From: CAIVPM01 sp964477265
Lineage (GTDB): Bacteria; Bacteroidota; Bacteroidia; Chitinophagales; Chitinophagaceae
Direction of reading: 5' to 3'
NCBI GenBank assembly: GCA_964477265.1
Contig: CAYZDJ010000010.1
Location: 24,453-88,452, forward strand
DNA length: 64,000 nucleotides
Program-made: the position numbers and the translations under genes
Notes under the pieces: model-generated
Database searches by the model: none
What the model was told of the DNA's origin: nothing
The model's input: the letters and a program-made list of their open reading frames with translations, nothing else
Shown: positions 26,197-35,796 of the stretch, in pieces
Position numbering within the stretch: position 1 is the first letter of the stretch
Layout: every line of letters starts with the position of its first letter

Positions 26197-26450
26197 AATG
26201 CTGTAAATTTATACATTTTATTACAGCTTTTGCAAGTATGATTACATGAATTTGTTTTAGTGTACTTATCACAGATTACGCAGCTATTGCTATTGAAAAA
26301 TTGAAAAGCAATGACCTTGTTGTACAAAAGAAAACAGAACTAAAAATTCAGGCTTTGGATTTGTAAATTGCTCTGCATTTCCCTTAAAAGGTTGCATTAA
26401 TATTATTCTATATTCAGCACACTACTTATCCCCTATTTTTATACCTTATT
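26197..26450. other. Intergenic region with a repeat fragment
   Basis: The 254-bp divergent spacer holds a fragment of the dyad repeat family (TCACAGATTACGCAG, 26269-26283) and the CCCCTATTTTT motif near its right end. A short open frame without a start codon (26250-26366) is not accepted as a gene. Confidence 0.5.
26430..26440 (+). promoter_or_regulatory. CCCCTATTTTT motif, copy 2
   Basis: Identical 11-base word ten bases before the mazG start codon. The longer match to copy 1 includes the following A (CCCCTATTTTTA). Confidence 0.45.
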
Positions 26451-27227
26451 ATGAGTACTGAAAATAAAAAAACATTTTCCGATTTAGTTCAGATAATGAA
26501 CGAGCTTAGAGAGCAATGTCCATGGGATAAAAAACAAACCATACAAACATTGCGTAGCATGACTGTTGAAGAAACTTATGAATTATCTGACGCCATTATA
26601 GGAAACGACTGGCAGAATATTAAGGAAGAATTGGGCGATGTGTTGCTGCACATTTTATTTTACTCGCGTATTGCCAGCGAGGAAAAGCATTTTACAATTG
26701 ATGATGTAATTGATGGCATTGCAAAAAAATTAATCCATCGCCACCCACATATTTATGCAGATGTAAAAGTGAATGACGATACAGACGTGAAAAAAAATTG
26801 GGAAAAAATAAAGCAGGCCGAAGGTAAAAAAAGTGTGTTGAGTGGAGTGCCTAATTCTATGAACGCCTTGCCCAAAGCCATTTGCATACAAGAGAAGGCA
26901 AAAAAAGTGGGCTTTGAATGGGACAATAAAGAAGATGTGTGGAATAAAGTGGAAGAAGAAATTGGTGAATTAAAGGAAGCTGTTGTAAGTAATAACCAGC
27001 AACATATTGAGGAAGAATTTGGTGATGTGTTGTTTAGCCTTGTAAACTACAGCAGGTTTTTACATGTAGATGCAGATGTAGCTTTGGAAAAAGTAAATAA
27101 AAAGTTTATAACACGATTTAAAAAAATGGAGGAAGTGGCAACGCAGCAAGGCAGGCATTTAACAGAAATGAACTTGCAGGAAATGGATGCCATTTGGAAT
27201 GAAGTTAAAAAAGATATTCATTGCTAA
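26451..27227 (+). CDS. mazG: Nucleoside triphosphate pyrophosphohydrolase MazG
   Basis: The 258-residue product has two MazG domains. The first begins CPWDKKQTIQTLRSMTVEETYELSDAI with EELGDVLLHILFYSR (EExxE and ExxD metal-binding helices); the second carries KVEEEIGELKEAV and EEEFGDVLFSLVNYSRF. It hydrolyses NTPs to NMP and pyrophosphate and cleans the nucleotide pool. The histidine kinase gene starts inside its 3' end (seven-base overlap), so the two are probably co-translated. Confidence 0.95.
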   Translation: MSTENKKTFSDLVQIMNELREQCPWDKKQTIQTLRSMTVEETYELSDAIIGNDWQNIKEELGDVLLHILFYSRIASEEKHFTIDDVIDGIAKKLIHRHPHIYADVKVNDDTDVKKNWEKIKQAEGKKSVLSGVPNSMNALPKAICIQEKAKKVGFEWDNKEDVWNKVEEEIGELKEAVVSNNQQHIEEEFGDVLFSLVNYSRFLHVDADVALEKVNKKFITRFKKMEEVATQQGRHLTEMNLQEMDAIWNEVKKDIHC

Positions 27228-30200
27228 GCAGTTTAAAAAAAATATTATTCCCCAACAAAAATTATTTGCTTATTGCTGCAATAGTTTTTTATTTCATCTC
27301 TATTGTTGCTCAACAGTTAGAGGAAAGAAAATATACTGAAAAGCAAGCACAGCTTACCATTGAGCAAAATCTTATTAGTAAGGAAAGGAATTTTGAAACA
27401 CTTGTAAAAAACAAGTCTTTTGTAGATGACATTATAAAAAATAATGAAAGCATAAACAACGATTATGGTGTAAACTTATACAAACTTGTAGGCGATTCGT
27501 TGGAGTTAGTTGCATGGCATAACATCATTTTTAATGACAGTAGTATAAAAAAAATTGTTGCAGACACCAGTTATTTTATTGCAAATGAAATTGGCTACTT
27601 TGAATGCAGGGCAAAAAAAATACAACATGCAGAAGCAATATATTTTGCTGTTGGATACCTGCCTGTAAAATACAATTTAAGTGTTGCACAGCACACACAA
27701 TATACAAACCATGCTTTATATAAATATTATAACATTGAGGTATCAAAACAAACTACATTACCTGTAAAGAATATTGATAAAAGAGTTCTCTTTTATTTAC
27801 AGAAAATACAAACTGAAAACAAGGTTTCTTATGGCGTGTTATCAATATTAACAAGGGTTTTATCCATTTTATTATTTTGTTTTTATATACATTTTATTAC
27901 AAGGTTTGCTGCAAAAAAACATGGCTTTAACAAGGGCTTTGCACTGCTTATTGCTATACTTGCATTATTGCGTTGCATAACATATTTTGCAAAAATTCCA
28001 TTCGATTTTTCTAATCTTGCTTTATTCGACCCCACCATTTTTGCGTCTAATTTTTTACATCCTTCGTTGGGCGATTTGTTGACAAACTTGTTGCTGCTGT
28101 TTTGGCTTATTAGTTTTTATGAAGGTCATCAGGATTTTTACACAGCAAAAAGTACAAACAAAAGCAAACTCAGCCTTATTTACCTTTTACTGATAGTGTT
28201 TATCAGTTTTATTTTTATTGATGTTATTAAAAGCCTTGTAATAGACTCTAAAATTCCTTTTGATGTAGGTCATTTCTTTAGTCTTAATATTTTTACAGCT
28301 GTTGCATTTATTACTATTTGCCTTGCTGTTATAAACTATCTAAAGCTTGCTACATTTTTTTATCGAAAAGTAATTGAAACCAAAATGCACATTGCACTGC
28401 AGGTTTTAATTGTACTGGTAACAGGCATTGCTGGCACTTTTATAGAAAGCTATTTTACAAAATACAATATTGGCTTTATTGCAAGCATTGTGGTATGGCT
28501 TGTGGTTTTTATTCTTCTACTATTTTTATTTGAAACAAAGCCATATTTCTTAACCAAAAGAAATACCATTATATCGCTTTACTGGATACTTTTTTTTACC
28601 ACTTCAACAGCTGCAATTATTATTTTTTTTGAAAACAAACTTGAGATTGAGCAGAGAAAGCAACTTGCTGAAAAAATTTATCTTGAAAGGAATAATGAAG
28701 AAAATTTGTTATTAAGCGATTATGAAAGCAATGAATATCCATATGCCATTTACCAAAATGGAAAGTTAAAGGAAAAGAATGGTAATTACTTTTTTTATAA
28801 GCATCAAAGCCCTGTTAACAATGGGTTTCAGGTTATTGAAGAAAAAAATGCAAGCAAATTAATTTACCAGATAAATGAAAATAATGCTGTTGTAGTGATA
28901 AAGGAAACAAAGGATTTTATAAACTTTATCACATTGTTTGCGTATTTGTTTTTCTCGTTTTTAATAATAGTTTTTTTACTCTTTATTATTATTAACTTGT
29001 CAATAAATGCAAGCCAGTTTTTGTATGGCATTAAAGAAAACTTTTATAGCATTGATGCTCAGATTAAGACAACAGTTTTATTGCTTAGTGCCGTTTCATT
29101 TTTAATTATTGGTTTAATATCAATTTATTTTTATACAGAAAAATTTAAGCAAACTAATGACGAAAAAATTATAAACGTACTAAACACAATTGAACAAATT
29201 GGCTACTTTACAAGCATTACTGACACAAGCATTCAGGCTACTATCGATGACATTAGCCAGAAAAATAATTTACTATTATCGGCTTACGATACTAAGGGAA
29301 AATTGATTGCTGTTGCACATAATAAACTTTTTAAAAATACCCTTGTAGCACAGCAAATCAACTATACTGCATACCAATCCATTTTTCAGCAACATGAAAC
29401 ATTATTTAAGCAGGATGAAAAAAGTTTTGGCAAAACACTGCACGGCTTTTACAAACCATTCTTCAATGAAAGTGGCGAAATCATTGGCTGCATCAACATT
29501 CCAGATGTGAATTATCAAGCCACGCTTAAGCAGGATTTATCTGGATTTATTGCTACATTAATCAATATAAATGCTTTTATTTTTTTACTGGCAACAGCCA
29601 TTGCATTTATTATTACCAACAGAATTACTGCTTCATTTGCCTTAATAAAAAATAAAATGAAAGCAGTGAAATGGCAAACAGAAAATGACGAAATTGTGTG
29701 GACAAGAAATGATGAAATTGGTGCACTGGTGAATGAATATAATGCTATGGTTAGAAAGCTTGATACAACTGCAAAGGCATTTGCACAAAGCCAAAAAGAA
29801 ATGGCATGGAAAGAAATGGCAAAACAGGTTGCACACGAAATAAAGAATCCGTTAACGCCAATGAAACTTAGCATTCAATACTTGCAAAATAAAATTGATG
29901 ATGATGCCCCAAACATTAAGGAACTTTCTAAAACCGTTGCCCACACTTTAATTGAGCAGATTAACCAGTTGTCAAATATTGCAAATGACTTTTCGCAGTT
30001 TGCAAATATTGGAACTGCCAATGCTGAAAAAATTGACTTAAATGAAATAGTAAAAAGCGTTGTTACTTTATTTAGTATTAATGAAAATGTATGTATAAAT
30101 ACAGAATATATTATTGGGGAAAATTTAATTTTTGCTGATAAAATTCAGATAACAAGATTGTTTAACAACATTATTAAAAATGCTATTGAAGCACCCAACA

Positions 30201-30457
30201 CCAATTCAATTATTACAATTAATATTAAAGCGGAAATACGAAAACATAACATCATTATTTCTGTGGCAGATAATGGAACTGGCATTCCTGTTGACTTACA
30301 GCCCAAAATATTTACCATAAACTTTACTACAAAAAATTCAGGTACAGGTTTGGGACTTGCCATTTGCAAAGGCATTGTAGAAAATGCCAATGGAAAAATA
30401 TGGTTTGATACTGCCGAAAAAGGCACAACATTTTTTATTGAGTTGCCTTTGGCTTAA
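27221..30457 (+). CDS. Large NtrY-like sensor histidine kinase
   Basis: The 1078-residue product has a first span (14-31), an extracytoplasmic region to about 203, a cluster of about seven spans (205-470), a second exported stretch (470-565), two spans (567-592, 618-637), a third exported domain (640-780), a last span (782-800), a HAMP-like linker (800-855), a HisKA domain with H872 in AHEIKNPLTPMKLS, and a HATPase domain with N-box N987, DNGTGIP (1017-1023) and GTGLGLA (1041-1047). The H-box resembles NtrY/NtrB kinases. Start is TTG 27221, overlapping mazG by seven bases; no ATG lies before the first span. No response regulator is adjacent. Confidence 0.9.
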   Translation: MLSSLKKILFPNKNYLLIAAIVFYFISIVAQQLEERKYTEKQAQLTIEQNLISKERNFETLVKNKSFVDDIIKNNESINNDYGVNLYKLVGDSLELVAWHNIIFNDSSIKKIVADTSYFIANEIGYFECRAKKIQHAEAIYFAVGYLPVKYNLSVAQHTQYTNHALYKYYNIEVSKQTTLPVKNIDKRVLFYLQKIQTENKVSYGVLSILTRVLSILLFCFYIHFITRFAAKKHGFNKGFALLIAILALLRCITYFAKIPFDFSNLALFDPTIFASNFLHPSLGDLLTNLLLLFWLISFYEGHQDFYTAKSTNKSKLSLIYLLLIVFISFIFIDVIKSLVIDSKIPFDVGHFFSLNIFTAVAFITICLAVINYLKLATFFYRKVIETKMHIALQVLIVLVTGIAGTFIESYFTKYNIGFIASIVVWLVVFILLLFLFETKPYFLTKRNTIISLYWILFFTTSTAAIIIFFENKLEIEQRKQLAEKIYLERNNEENLLLSDYESNEYPYAIYQNGKLKEKNGNYFFYKHQSPVNNGFQVIEEKNASKLIYQINENNAVVVIKETKDFINFITLFAYLFFSFLIIVFLLFIIINLSINASQFLYGIKENFYSIDAQIKTTVLLLSAVSFLIIGLISIYFYTEKFKQTNDEKIINVLNTIEQIGYFTSITDTSIQATIDDISQKNNLLLSAYDTKGKLIAVAHNKLFKNTLVAQQINYTAYQSIFQQHETLFKQDEKSFGKTLHGFYKPFFNESGEIIGCINIPDVNYQATLKQDLSGFIATLININAFIFLLATAIAFIITNRITASFALIKNKMKAVKWQTENDEIVWTRNDEIGALVNEYNAMVRKLDTTAKAFAQSQKEMAWKEMAKQVAHEIKNPLTPMKLSIQYLQNKIDDDAPNIKELSKTVAHTLIEQINQLSNIANDFSQFANIGTANAEKIDLNEIVKSVVTLFSINENVCINTEYIIGENLIFADKIQITRLFNNIIKNAIEAPNTNSIITINIKAEIRKHNIIISVADNGTGIPVDLQPKIFTINFTTKNSGTGLGLAICKGIVENANGKIWFDTAEKGTTFFIELPLA

Positions 30458-31494
30458 AGTGCAATTATCTTTTCTTCTTTACTGCTTTTTATTGCTGCTT
30501 CTATAATTTTCATCACATTCAATCCATCTTGTGCAGATACAGGAACTGATTCATCATTTATAATTGCTTTATACATGGCATCATAAAAATCATAATAATT
30601 TCCGTGCACCGATTTTATTTTTTCCCTTACTAACTTGCCATTTTTAGTGCAATGTAGTGTACCGTAATTTTCTTTTTCCTCTGCACCCCAACTTGTTTTA
30701 TTAGGCTTTTTATTTTGCTGTAATAAAGTTTCCTGCACATCTCCACGAGGTTTTACAAACGAGCCATTAGTGCCATGTAAAACATAAGCTGGTATTGGTT
30801 CTTGCACAATATAGCCAGCTTTTAACCTTACTCTAAAAGTTGGATAATAAAATAAAATATCAAAATAATCATCAACCTGTGTTGTGGGTCTTGTGTGCCT
30901 TATATCTGCAAAAATTTTTTGTGGCATTCCAAATAAACATAAAGCCTGGTCTATTACATGTGGTCCTAAATCAAGTACAATACCTGCACCAGGATTAGGT
31001 TCTTCTTTATGCTTTTTATATGATAACTCTAAATTAAACCTATCGAAATGAAACTCTGCTTCACACAAATCTCCAAGCACTCCTTCATTTAAAATATGTT
31101 GCACAGTTTTAAAATCACTGTCCCACCTTCTGTTTTGAAACACCGCTAATTTTCTATGTACCTGCTCACTTAAAAACTGTAAGCCACTTGCCTCGCCACT
31201 TGTTGTTGTAAACGCTTTTTCAACCACAACATGCTTATCATTCATTAAAGCCTCTTTGGCAAATTCGTAATGCGTGTTGGTTGGTGTGTTTATAATTACC
31301 AAATCAATATCATCATTCAACAACTCTTCATAAGTATCATAGCTTTTGCAATTAGGATAATGTTGTTGCATTAAATTAGTGCTACGCTCCCATGCACCTA
31401 CAAGCTCAAACCCTTGATGCAATTGAATAAACGGTGCATGAAAAACCCTTCCACTCATTCCAAAAGAACATAAAGCTGTTTTAATTTTTTGCAT
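30454..31494 (-). CDS. Gfo/Idh/MocA family oxidoreductase
   Basis: The 346-residue product has an N-terminal Rossmann domain (KTALCSFGMSGRVFHAPFI; DIDLVIINTPTNTHYEFAKEALMNDKHVVVEKA). The usual EKP reads EKA. The C-terminal domain has the family element GAGIVLDLGPHVIDQALCLFG. It is an NAD(P)-dependent sugar or inositol dehydrogenase/reductase of unknown substrate. Its stop codon overlaps that of the convergent histidine kinase gene via TTAA. Confidence 0.9.
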   Translation of the reverse strand: MQKIKTALCSFGMSGRVFHAPFIQLHQGFELVGAWERSTNLMQQHYPNCKSYDTYEELLNDDIDLVIINTPTNTHYEFAKEALMNDKHVVVEKAFTTTSGEASGLQFLSEQVHRKLAVFQNRRWDSDFKTVQHILNEGVLGDLCEAEFHFDRFNLELSYKKHKEEPNPGAGIVLDLGPHVIDQALCLFGMPQKIFADIRHTRPTTQVDDYFDILFYYPTFRVRLKAGYIVQEPIPAYVLHGTNGSFVKPRGDVQETLLQQNKKPNKTSWGAEEKENYGTLHCTKNGKLVREKIKSVHGNYYDFYDAMYKAIINDESVPVSAQDGLNVMKIIEAAIKSSKEEKIIAL

Positions 31495-31512
31495 AAAATA
31501 TTTTATAATAAA

Positions 31513-31561
31513 TAAAATAGAACACGGATAAACACTGATTTAACAGATTGGCACAGATATT
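31513..31561. repeat. Fragment of the CACAGAT repeat family
   Basis: GAACACGGATAAACACTGAT, then AACAGATTGGCACAGATAT, one arm of the dyad type only. It lies between the oxidoreductase start and the next minus-strand gene. Confidence 0.5.
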
Positions 31562-31597
31562 TTTAAAGACTTATTCCATTTGCTTTCAAAACAAAAA

Positions 31598-32533
31598 TTA
31601 TTTTTTACCGACATTAAAATCAAACAAAGTAGCAGTAAACACAGCAGTTTCTCTCTTCTTAAATATCACACTCCAGTCTCCTTTATATCGCAATGTTTTT
31701 GGTACAATTAGGTCATTATACTTCTGCATTTCCACTTCCATCGAAACATTAAAATCATACACGCCTGCTTTGTAACTCAAACTATAATTTCTACCTACTA
31801 CTTCAAGCGTTGTATAGTCAAACCAGGTTGTCATTTCATCTACAACTATATTATTATCTTTTAACCAACCCAAATCTTTCTTTGGAGTTATAGAAAATAT
31901 GTAGCAGCTTTTTCCACTATGCTCTACAATATCAATTTTATAGTCGTAATATTTTTGTGCCTGCTCATCATACAAGTCAAGCTTATTGCCAATAAACGGA
32001 ATACCACTAATTTTTTTTCCAGGATTAAAGAATAACATTTTAAGTTGCTCTTTATGCTTCTCCATCCCCTTTTTATTTTCAGTACTGGCTTGCTTTCCTT
32101 TTACAATATTATCCTCGCCACACACTTTGCCTTTTGCAAAAAACAAGCTTGCATACATTTCGGCAGTAGTGTAATTATACTTATGGTTTACTGTGTAAAA
32201 ATCGCCTGTTGTAGTTTCTTCAATCACTTCTGTTGTTCTGCAACCATTCTCTCGCACTTGCTTTGTTTTACTGTTTAAAGATGCTTTAATGCTTCCTTTT
32301 TTATCAAGCATTTTAATATCATTAAAGCTGGTGTAGCCAAGTATTCTTAAATTTCTAAATGCCTTGTAAAATGTAGTATCATCCTGTATTTGCTGAATGA
32401 GTTTTTTGTAGTCAAAATTGTTTCTTATAAAAACTTCTGGCAGCGTTACAGTTCTTTTTTTTTCAACAATAGTAGTATCTTGTGCTATAGCAAAACAAGG
32501 CAATAAAAGTAGTATTGACAGTAGTTTCAGCAT
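31598..32533 (-). CDS. Secreted protein, unknown function
   Basis: The 311-residue product has a signal peptide (MLKLLSILLLLPCFAIAQ). The mature region is mixed alpha/beta with a beta-rich C-terminal half (YDYKIDIVEHSGKSCYIFSI; VVDEMTTWFDYTTLEVVGR), reminiscent of lipoprotein-localisation-like outer-membrane sensor folds in Bacteroidota, but I cannot assign a family. Its ATG overlaps the stop of the deformylase gene (TAATG), implying translational coupling. Confidence 0.7.
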   Translation of the reverse strand: MLKLLSILLLLPCFAIAQDTTIVEKKRTVTLPEVFIRNNFDYKKLIQQIQDDTTFYKAFRNLRILGYTSFNDIKMLDKKGSIKASLNSKTKQVRENGCRTTEVIEETTTGDFYTVNHKYNYTTAEMYASLFFAKGKVCGEDNIVKGKQASTENKKGMEKHKEQLKMLFFNPGKKISGIPFIGNKLDLYDEQAQKYYDYKIDIVEHSGKSCYIFSITPKKDLGWLKDNNIVVDEMTTWFDYTTLEVVGRNYSLSYKAGVYDFNVSMEVEMQKYNDLIVPKTLRYKGDWSVIFKKRETAVFTATLFDFNVGKK

Positions 32534-33111
32534 TATTTGGCAAAGCTCATTTTATAGTCAACTTTTATTTTGCCTTTGGTAATATCATTCAGTTTACTGG
32601 CTAATAACTTTCTTTTAAAAGGCTTCATATAATCTATAAAAAGCTTGCCTTGCAAATGATCATATTCGTGTAATATAACACGTGCAGTAATGCCTGTAAA
32701 TGTTTCTTCTTTGGGTGCAAAGTTTTCATCAACATAGGTAAGTGTAACAGTTTCCTGTCTGCTCACATCTTCTCTTATGCGTGGGATACTTAAACAGCCT
32801 TCGTTGTAGCTCCACTCCTCTCCTTTTAACTCTTTAATTTTTGCATTAATAAAAACTTGCTTAACACCATTGGCATCAGCATATTTTTTCTTTTCATCGG
32901 CTTCCATTCCTTCAAAAATTTGTGTGCTGTCAACAACAAACAACCTTATTTCCCTGTCTATTTGTGGAGCCGCCAAACCCACGCCATTGCTATAATACAT
33001 AGTCTCCCACATATCTTCAATCAGCTCTTTTAGCTTGGGATAATCTTTTGTAATTTCTTTAGCCACTTTTCTCAAAACAGGAGAACCATAAGCCACAATT
33101 GGTAAAATCAT
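32533..33111 (-). CDS. def: Peptide deformylase
   Basis: The 192-residue product shows the three deformylase motifs: GVGLAAPQ (43-50), EGCLSIP (104-110, metal ligand Cys106) and HEYDH (148-152, two His ligands and catalytic Glu149). It removes the formyl group from nascent proteins at the ribosome. It is followed, with a one-base overlap, by a secreted protein of unknown function. Confidence 0.97.
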   Translation of the reverse strand: MILPIVAYGSPVLRKVAKEITKDYPKLKELIEDMWETMYYSNGVGLAAPQIDREIRLFVVDSTQIFEGMEADEKKKYADANGVKQVFINAKIKELKGEEWSYNEGCLSIPRIREDVSRQETVTLTYVDENFAPKEETFTGITARVILHEYDHLQGKLFIDYMKPFKRKLLASKLNDITKGKIKVDYKMSFAK

Positions 33112-33211
33112 TTTTATTTACAATTTAGTAATATCAGACTGCGAAAATATGGATTGCAGGTTACTTATTAATTAATAGCAATCAAGGGTCTGGTAGAATC
33201 GAGTTTAATAA

Positions 33212-33250
33212 GCTTACAGATAACACAAATGCCACAGATATTTTCTGTGA
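33212..33250. repeat. Dyad repeat of the CACAGA type
   Basis: TACAGATAACACAAATGC, then CACAGA-TATTT-TCTGTG and GATAAC form an imperfect dyad immediately after the stop of the outer-membrane protein gene. Confidence 0.65.
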
Positions 33251-33254
33251 TAAC

Positions 33255-35111
33255 TTAATATCCATTTGCATTTACAAAGTCAGGGCGTTTAATAAATGTG
33301 CTGTTATAGGTAAACCTTAAATCAGTTTTAAAATCAATCCTGTATTGGCTCATGCCTTCATTAACTCGTGGAAAATAATTAAACCTGCATTCCATTGTTC
33401 CAAAAATCAAGGCTTCATTCCTTGTTCTAATTCCACCACCTAAACTACTATAAAAATCTCCTTCTGTTGCCAATCCTTCATAAGGAACTAAAAAGCAAGC
33501 ATTGCCAAAAATGAATGGTGCAAACTTGAATCCTAACAACTTAAAGTTATTGTACAACACAGATTCTCCTTTAACAGTAAGCCTTGTTTGTGCTGCAATA
33601 TCTCCATTACTAAATTCTGGCAAACCAAATGGCGATGATAAAAATAAACGTTGTGTTACAGGCGATGGACGAACCTGATGAGTAATACCAAACATTGTAA
33701 AATTCCTTAAATAAGTTTTACCACCAAGGTGTTTCAATCTACTAAAATATTCAAGGTTTAGCAATATGTCAATATCTTCAAATTTACTGTCAGCAATATA
33801 GCCACCCAACCTGAAAGTGTAATTATAATAATTACCTTTTTTACCAAAGAAATTTCTGCCAAAGTCAATGCCATAGTAAGGCCTGGCTTTATCTTGCTTA
33901 TTTGTCCAGCCACCAATTACGCTTAAGCTGAATCCTTCTGGCACATCTTCTTGCCTTCCAAAACCATAAATATATTTTGCCTTATAAAAGTTTTGCTTAA
34001 AAATATTAATAGCACCTAAAACTGCAGTTTCATTAATGTAGTTAAGGTTTATTGTGTTTAAATATTTACCAGGTATTTCATCAAATTTTTTATAGAAAGC
34101 ACGTAAGGCTATAAACTTACGCAAACGGCTTTGCGTGTTGCTTTGCAAATATCTTTTTGCCCCCAAATTGTACCCACCCCAGGCATCAAAGTTTATATAG
34201 TTATAACTATAATCTGTTTTGTATAACGAATCTGTTAAATATGCATTTGCAGTTTTATGTAAACTAATTTCTGCGTTGCCAGTAAATGGCAAATATGGGC
34301 TCACCAATGGTCTGTCCAACTTTGCATACAAATATCCTTCTTCTGGTCGTCCACTATTAAATGCATTGTTAAAGGCTTTAAATCCTGCACTAAAATCAGC
34401 AAAGCTGCCCCACATATTTCGTTGTATAAATTCTGCACCAAAACCATTCTTTGGGTTTCTATTTTCATCGTACAACATTTTAGCAGAAATCTTTTGTGCA
34501 TTGCCCATAAAATTCTCCTCTTTCAATTCCACATCAAAATTATTTCCACCATTAAAATTGCCTGCTCCACCAATGGAAAAATTATCTTTTACATAAACAT
34601 ACACATCTAGTACATTGTCTAAAAGTGTTGGTTTTACTGTAATCTTGGCGTCTTGTAAAAAAATCAGGCTACGCAAATGCCTTTCATTATCTGCCAACAA
34701 ATAGGGAAACATTTTATCGCCTTCATTAAAAAACAAATTGGCTTTTATAAATTTTTCTTTTGTTTTAGAATGCAAGGCATCGGCAATTCTTACCCCCAAA
34801 TTTCTATGCTGTGGCGTAGTGTCATTAATATCCTGGTTGAACCCTAAACGAATAACATAAATTTTATTGATGGTAAAGCCTTTGTATTTGTTGTAAGGCA
34901 AATCGTTTTTAATGGTGCCATTTTTTGTTACTTCAGGCTTTGGAGGATCAGCAGAAATGCTACGTCCCAAATCTCCAAGCCAGCCTTTTTTCTTTGCTAG
35001 AAAGAAACTATCATACACAAAATTCAGAGTGTCACTTTGATTTTGTGCAAACGCTTTACTGCTCTGCATTGTAATTACTATTGCCAAAACAAAAAGTATA
35101 TTTTTTTTCAT
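33255..35111 (-). CDS. Omp85/BamA-like outer-membrane protein
   Basis: The 618-residue product has a signal peptide (ending SSKAFAQ), one or two POTRA-like segments (about 85-170: KYKGFTINKIYVIRLGFNQD; KANLFFNEGDKMFPYLLADNERHLRSL), and then alternating amphipathic strands to the C-terminus, as in a 16-strand surface-antigen barrel. ILxDNERxLRSL is typical of POTRA starts in this group. It ends ...FVNANGY, lacking the classical terminal Phe. Substrate or client proteins are unknown; a separate true BamA is expected elsewhere. Confidence 0.78.
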   Translation of the reverse strand: MKKNILFVLAIVITMQSSKAFAQNQSDTLNFVYDSFFLAKKKGWLGDLGRSISADPPKPEVTKNGTIKNDLPYNKYKGFTINKIYVIRLGFNQDINDTTPQHRNLGVRIADALHSKTKEKFIKANLFFNEGDKMFPYLLADNERHLRSLIFLQDAKITVKPTLLDNVLDVYVYVKDNFSIGGAGNFNGGNNFDVELKEENFMGNAQKISAKMLYDENRNPKNGFGAEFIQRNMWGSFADFSAGFKAFNNAFNSGRPEEGYLYAKLDRPLVSPYLPFTGNAEISLHKTANAYLTDSLYKTDYSYNYINFDAWGGYNLGAKRYLQSNTQSRLRKFIALRAFYKKFDEIPGKYLNTINLNYINETAVLGAINIFKQNFYKAKYIYGFGRQEDVPEGFSLSVIGGWTNKQDKARPYYGIDFGRNFFGKKGNYYNYTFRLGGYIADSKFEDIDILLNLEYFSRLKHLGGKTYLRNFTMFGITHQVRPSPVTQRLFLSSPFGLPEFSNGDIAAQTRLTVKGESVLYNNFKLLGFKFAPFIFGNACFLVPYEGLATEGDFYSSLGGGIRTRNEALIFGTMECRFNYFPRVNEGMSQYRIDFKTDLRFTYNSTFIKRPDFVNANGY

Positions 35112-35226
35112 AGTATAAAACCTTGTTTATGTTACCTGCAAATAAATAAAGTTTATCGCTTAAAAGTTTTGTTGTTATAAAATGATTTTTTATTTATAAA
35201 AAGCAACATTTTATATTTACGCTTTA

Positions 35227-35796
35227 ATGACTCCAATAAAGCATATACAATCTATTTTAACTGATGAGGAATTGCTTGCAGATTTTCAGCAAGGCAATAA
35301 CCAGCAGGCACTTGCATCCTTGTATTTGCGATACACTGACCTTATTTATGGGGTTTGCTTAAAGTATTTTAAAAATGCTGAAAAAAGCAAGGATGCTGTA
35401 ATGGATATTTACCAGGAAATCAATCAAAAGCTGCAACACCACAACGTAGAAAATTTTAAAGGCTGGCTATACATTGTAAGCAAAAATTTTTGCTTAATGC
35501 AGCTACGAAAAAGTAAAAAATCGACTGTTGTAGAATTTGATGGCAATAGTTTTATGCAATTGGAGGATTATTCGCATCTTGACAATGCCCTGCAAAAGGA
35601 AAGGGAATTTAACAGGCTTGAAAATTGCCTGAAACAGCTGAATGCAGAGCAACACACTGTAATTGAAATGTTTTATTTGCAGCAAAAATGTTATAACCAA
35701 ATTGTAGAAGAAACAAAAATGGATTGGAATAAAATAAGAAGCCTTGTACAAAATGGAAGAAGGAATTTAAAAATTTGCATGGATAAAAATGACTGA
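35227..35796 (+). CDS. RNA polymerase sigma factor, ECF/sigma-70 family
   Basis: The 189-residue product has region 2 (YLRYTDLIYGVCLKYFKNAEKSKDAVMDIYQEI, then FKGWLYIVSKNFCLMQLRK) and region 4 (KQLNAEQHTVIEMFYLQQKCYNQIVEETKMDWNKIRSLVQNGRRNLK). The following gene overlaps by eight bases and encodes a single-span protein with a cytosolic head, the likely anti-sigma partner. It is divergent from the Omp85-like gene, so an envelope-stress role is plausible. Confidence 0.92.
   Translation: MTPIKHIQSILTDEELLADFQQGNNQQALASLYLRYTDLIYGVCLKYFKNAEKSKDAVMDIYQEINQKLQHHNVENFKGWLYIVSKNFCLMQLRKSKKSTVVEFDGNSFMQLEDYSHLDNALQKEREFNRLENCLKQLNAEQHTVIEMFYLQQKCYNQIVEETKMDWNKIRSLVQNGRRNLKICMDKND

Noticed and set aside
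26250..26366. Short coding-looking fragment (AIAIEKLKSNDLV) in the YitT-mazG spacer
   Set aside because: No start codon, only about 38 codons, and its left end overlaps a dyad-repeat fragment. A pseudogene relic is possible but unsupported.
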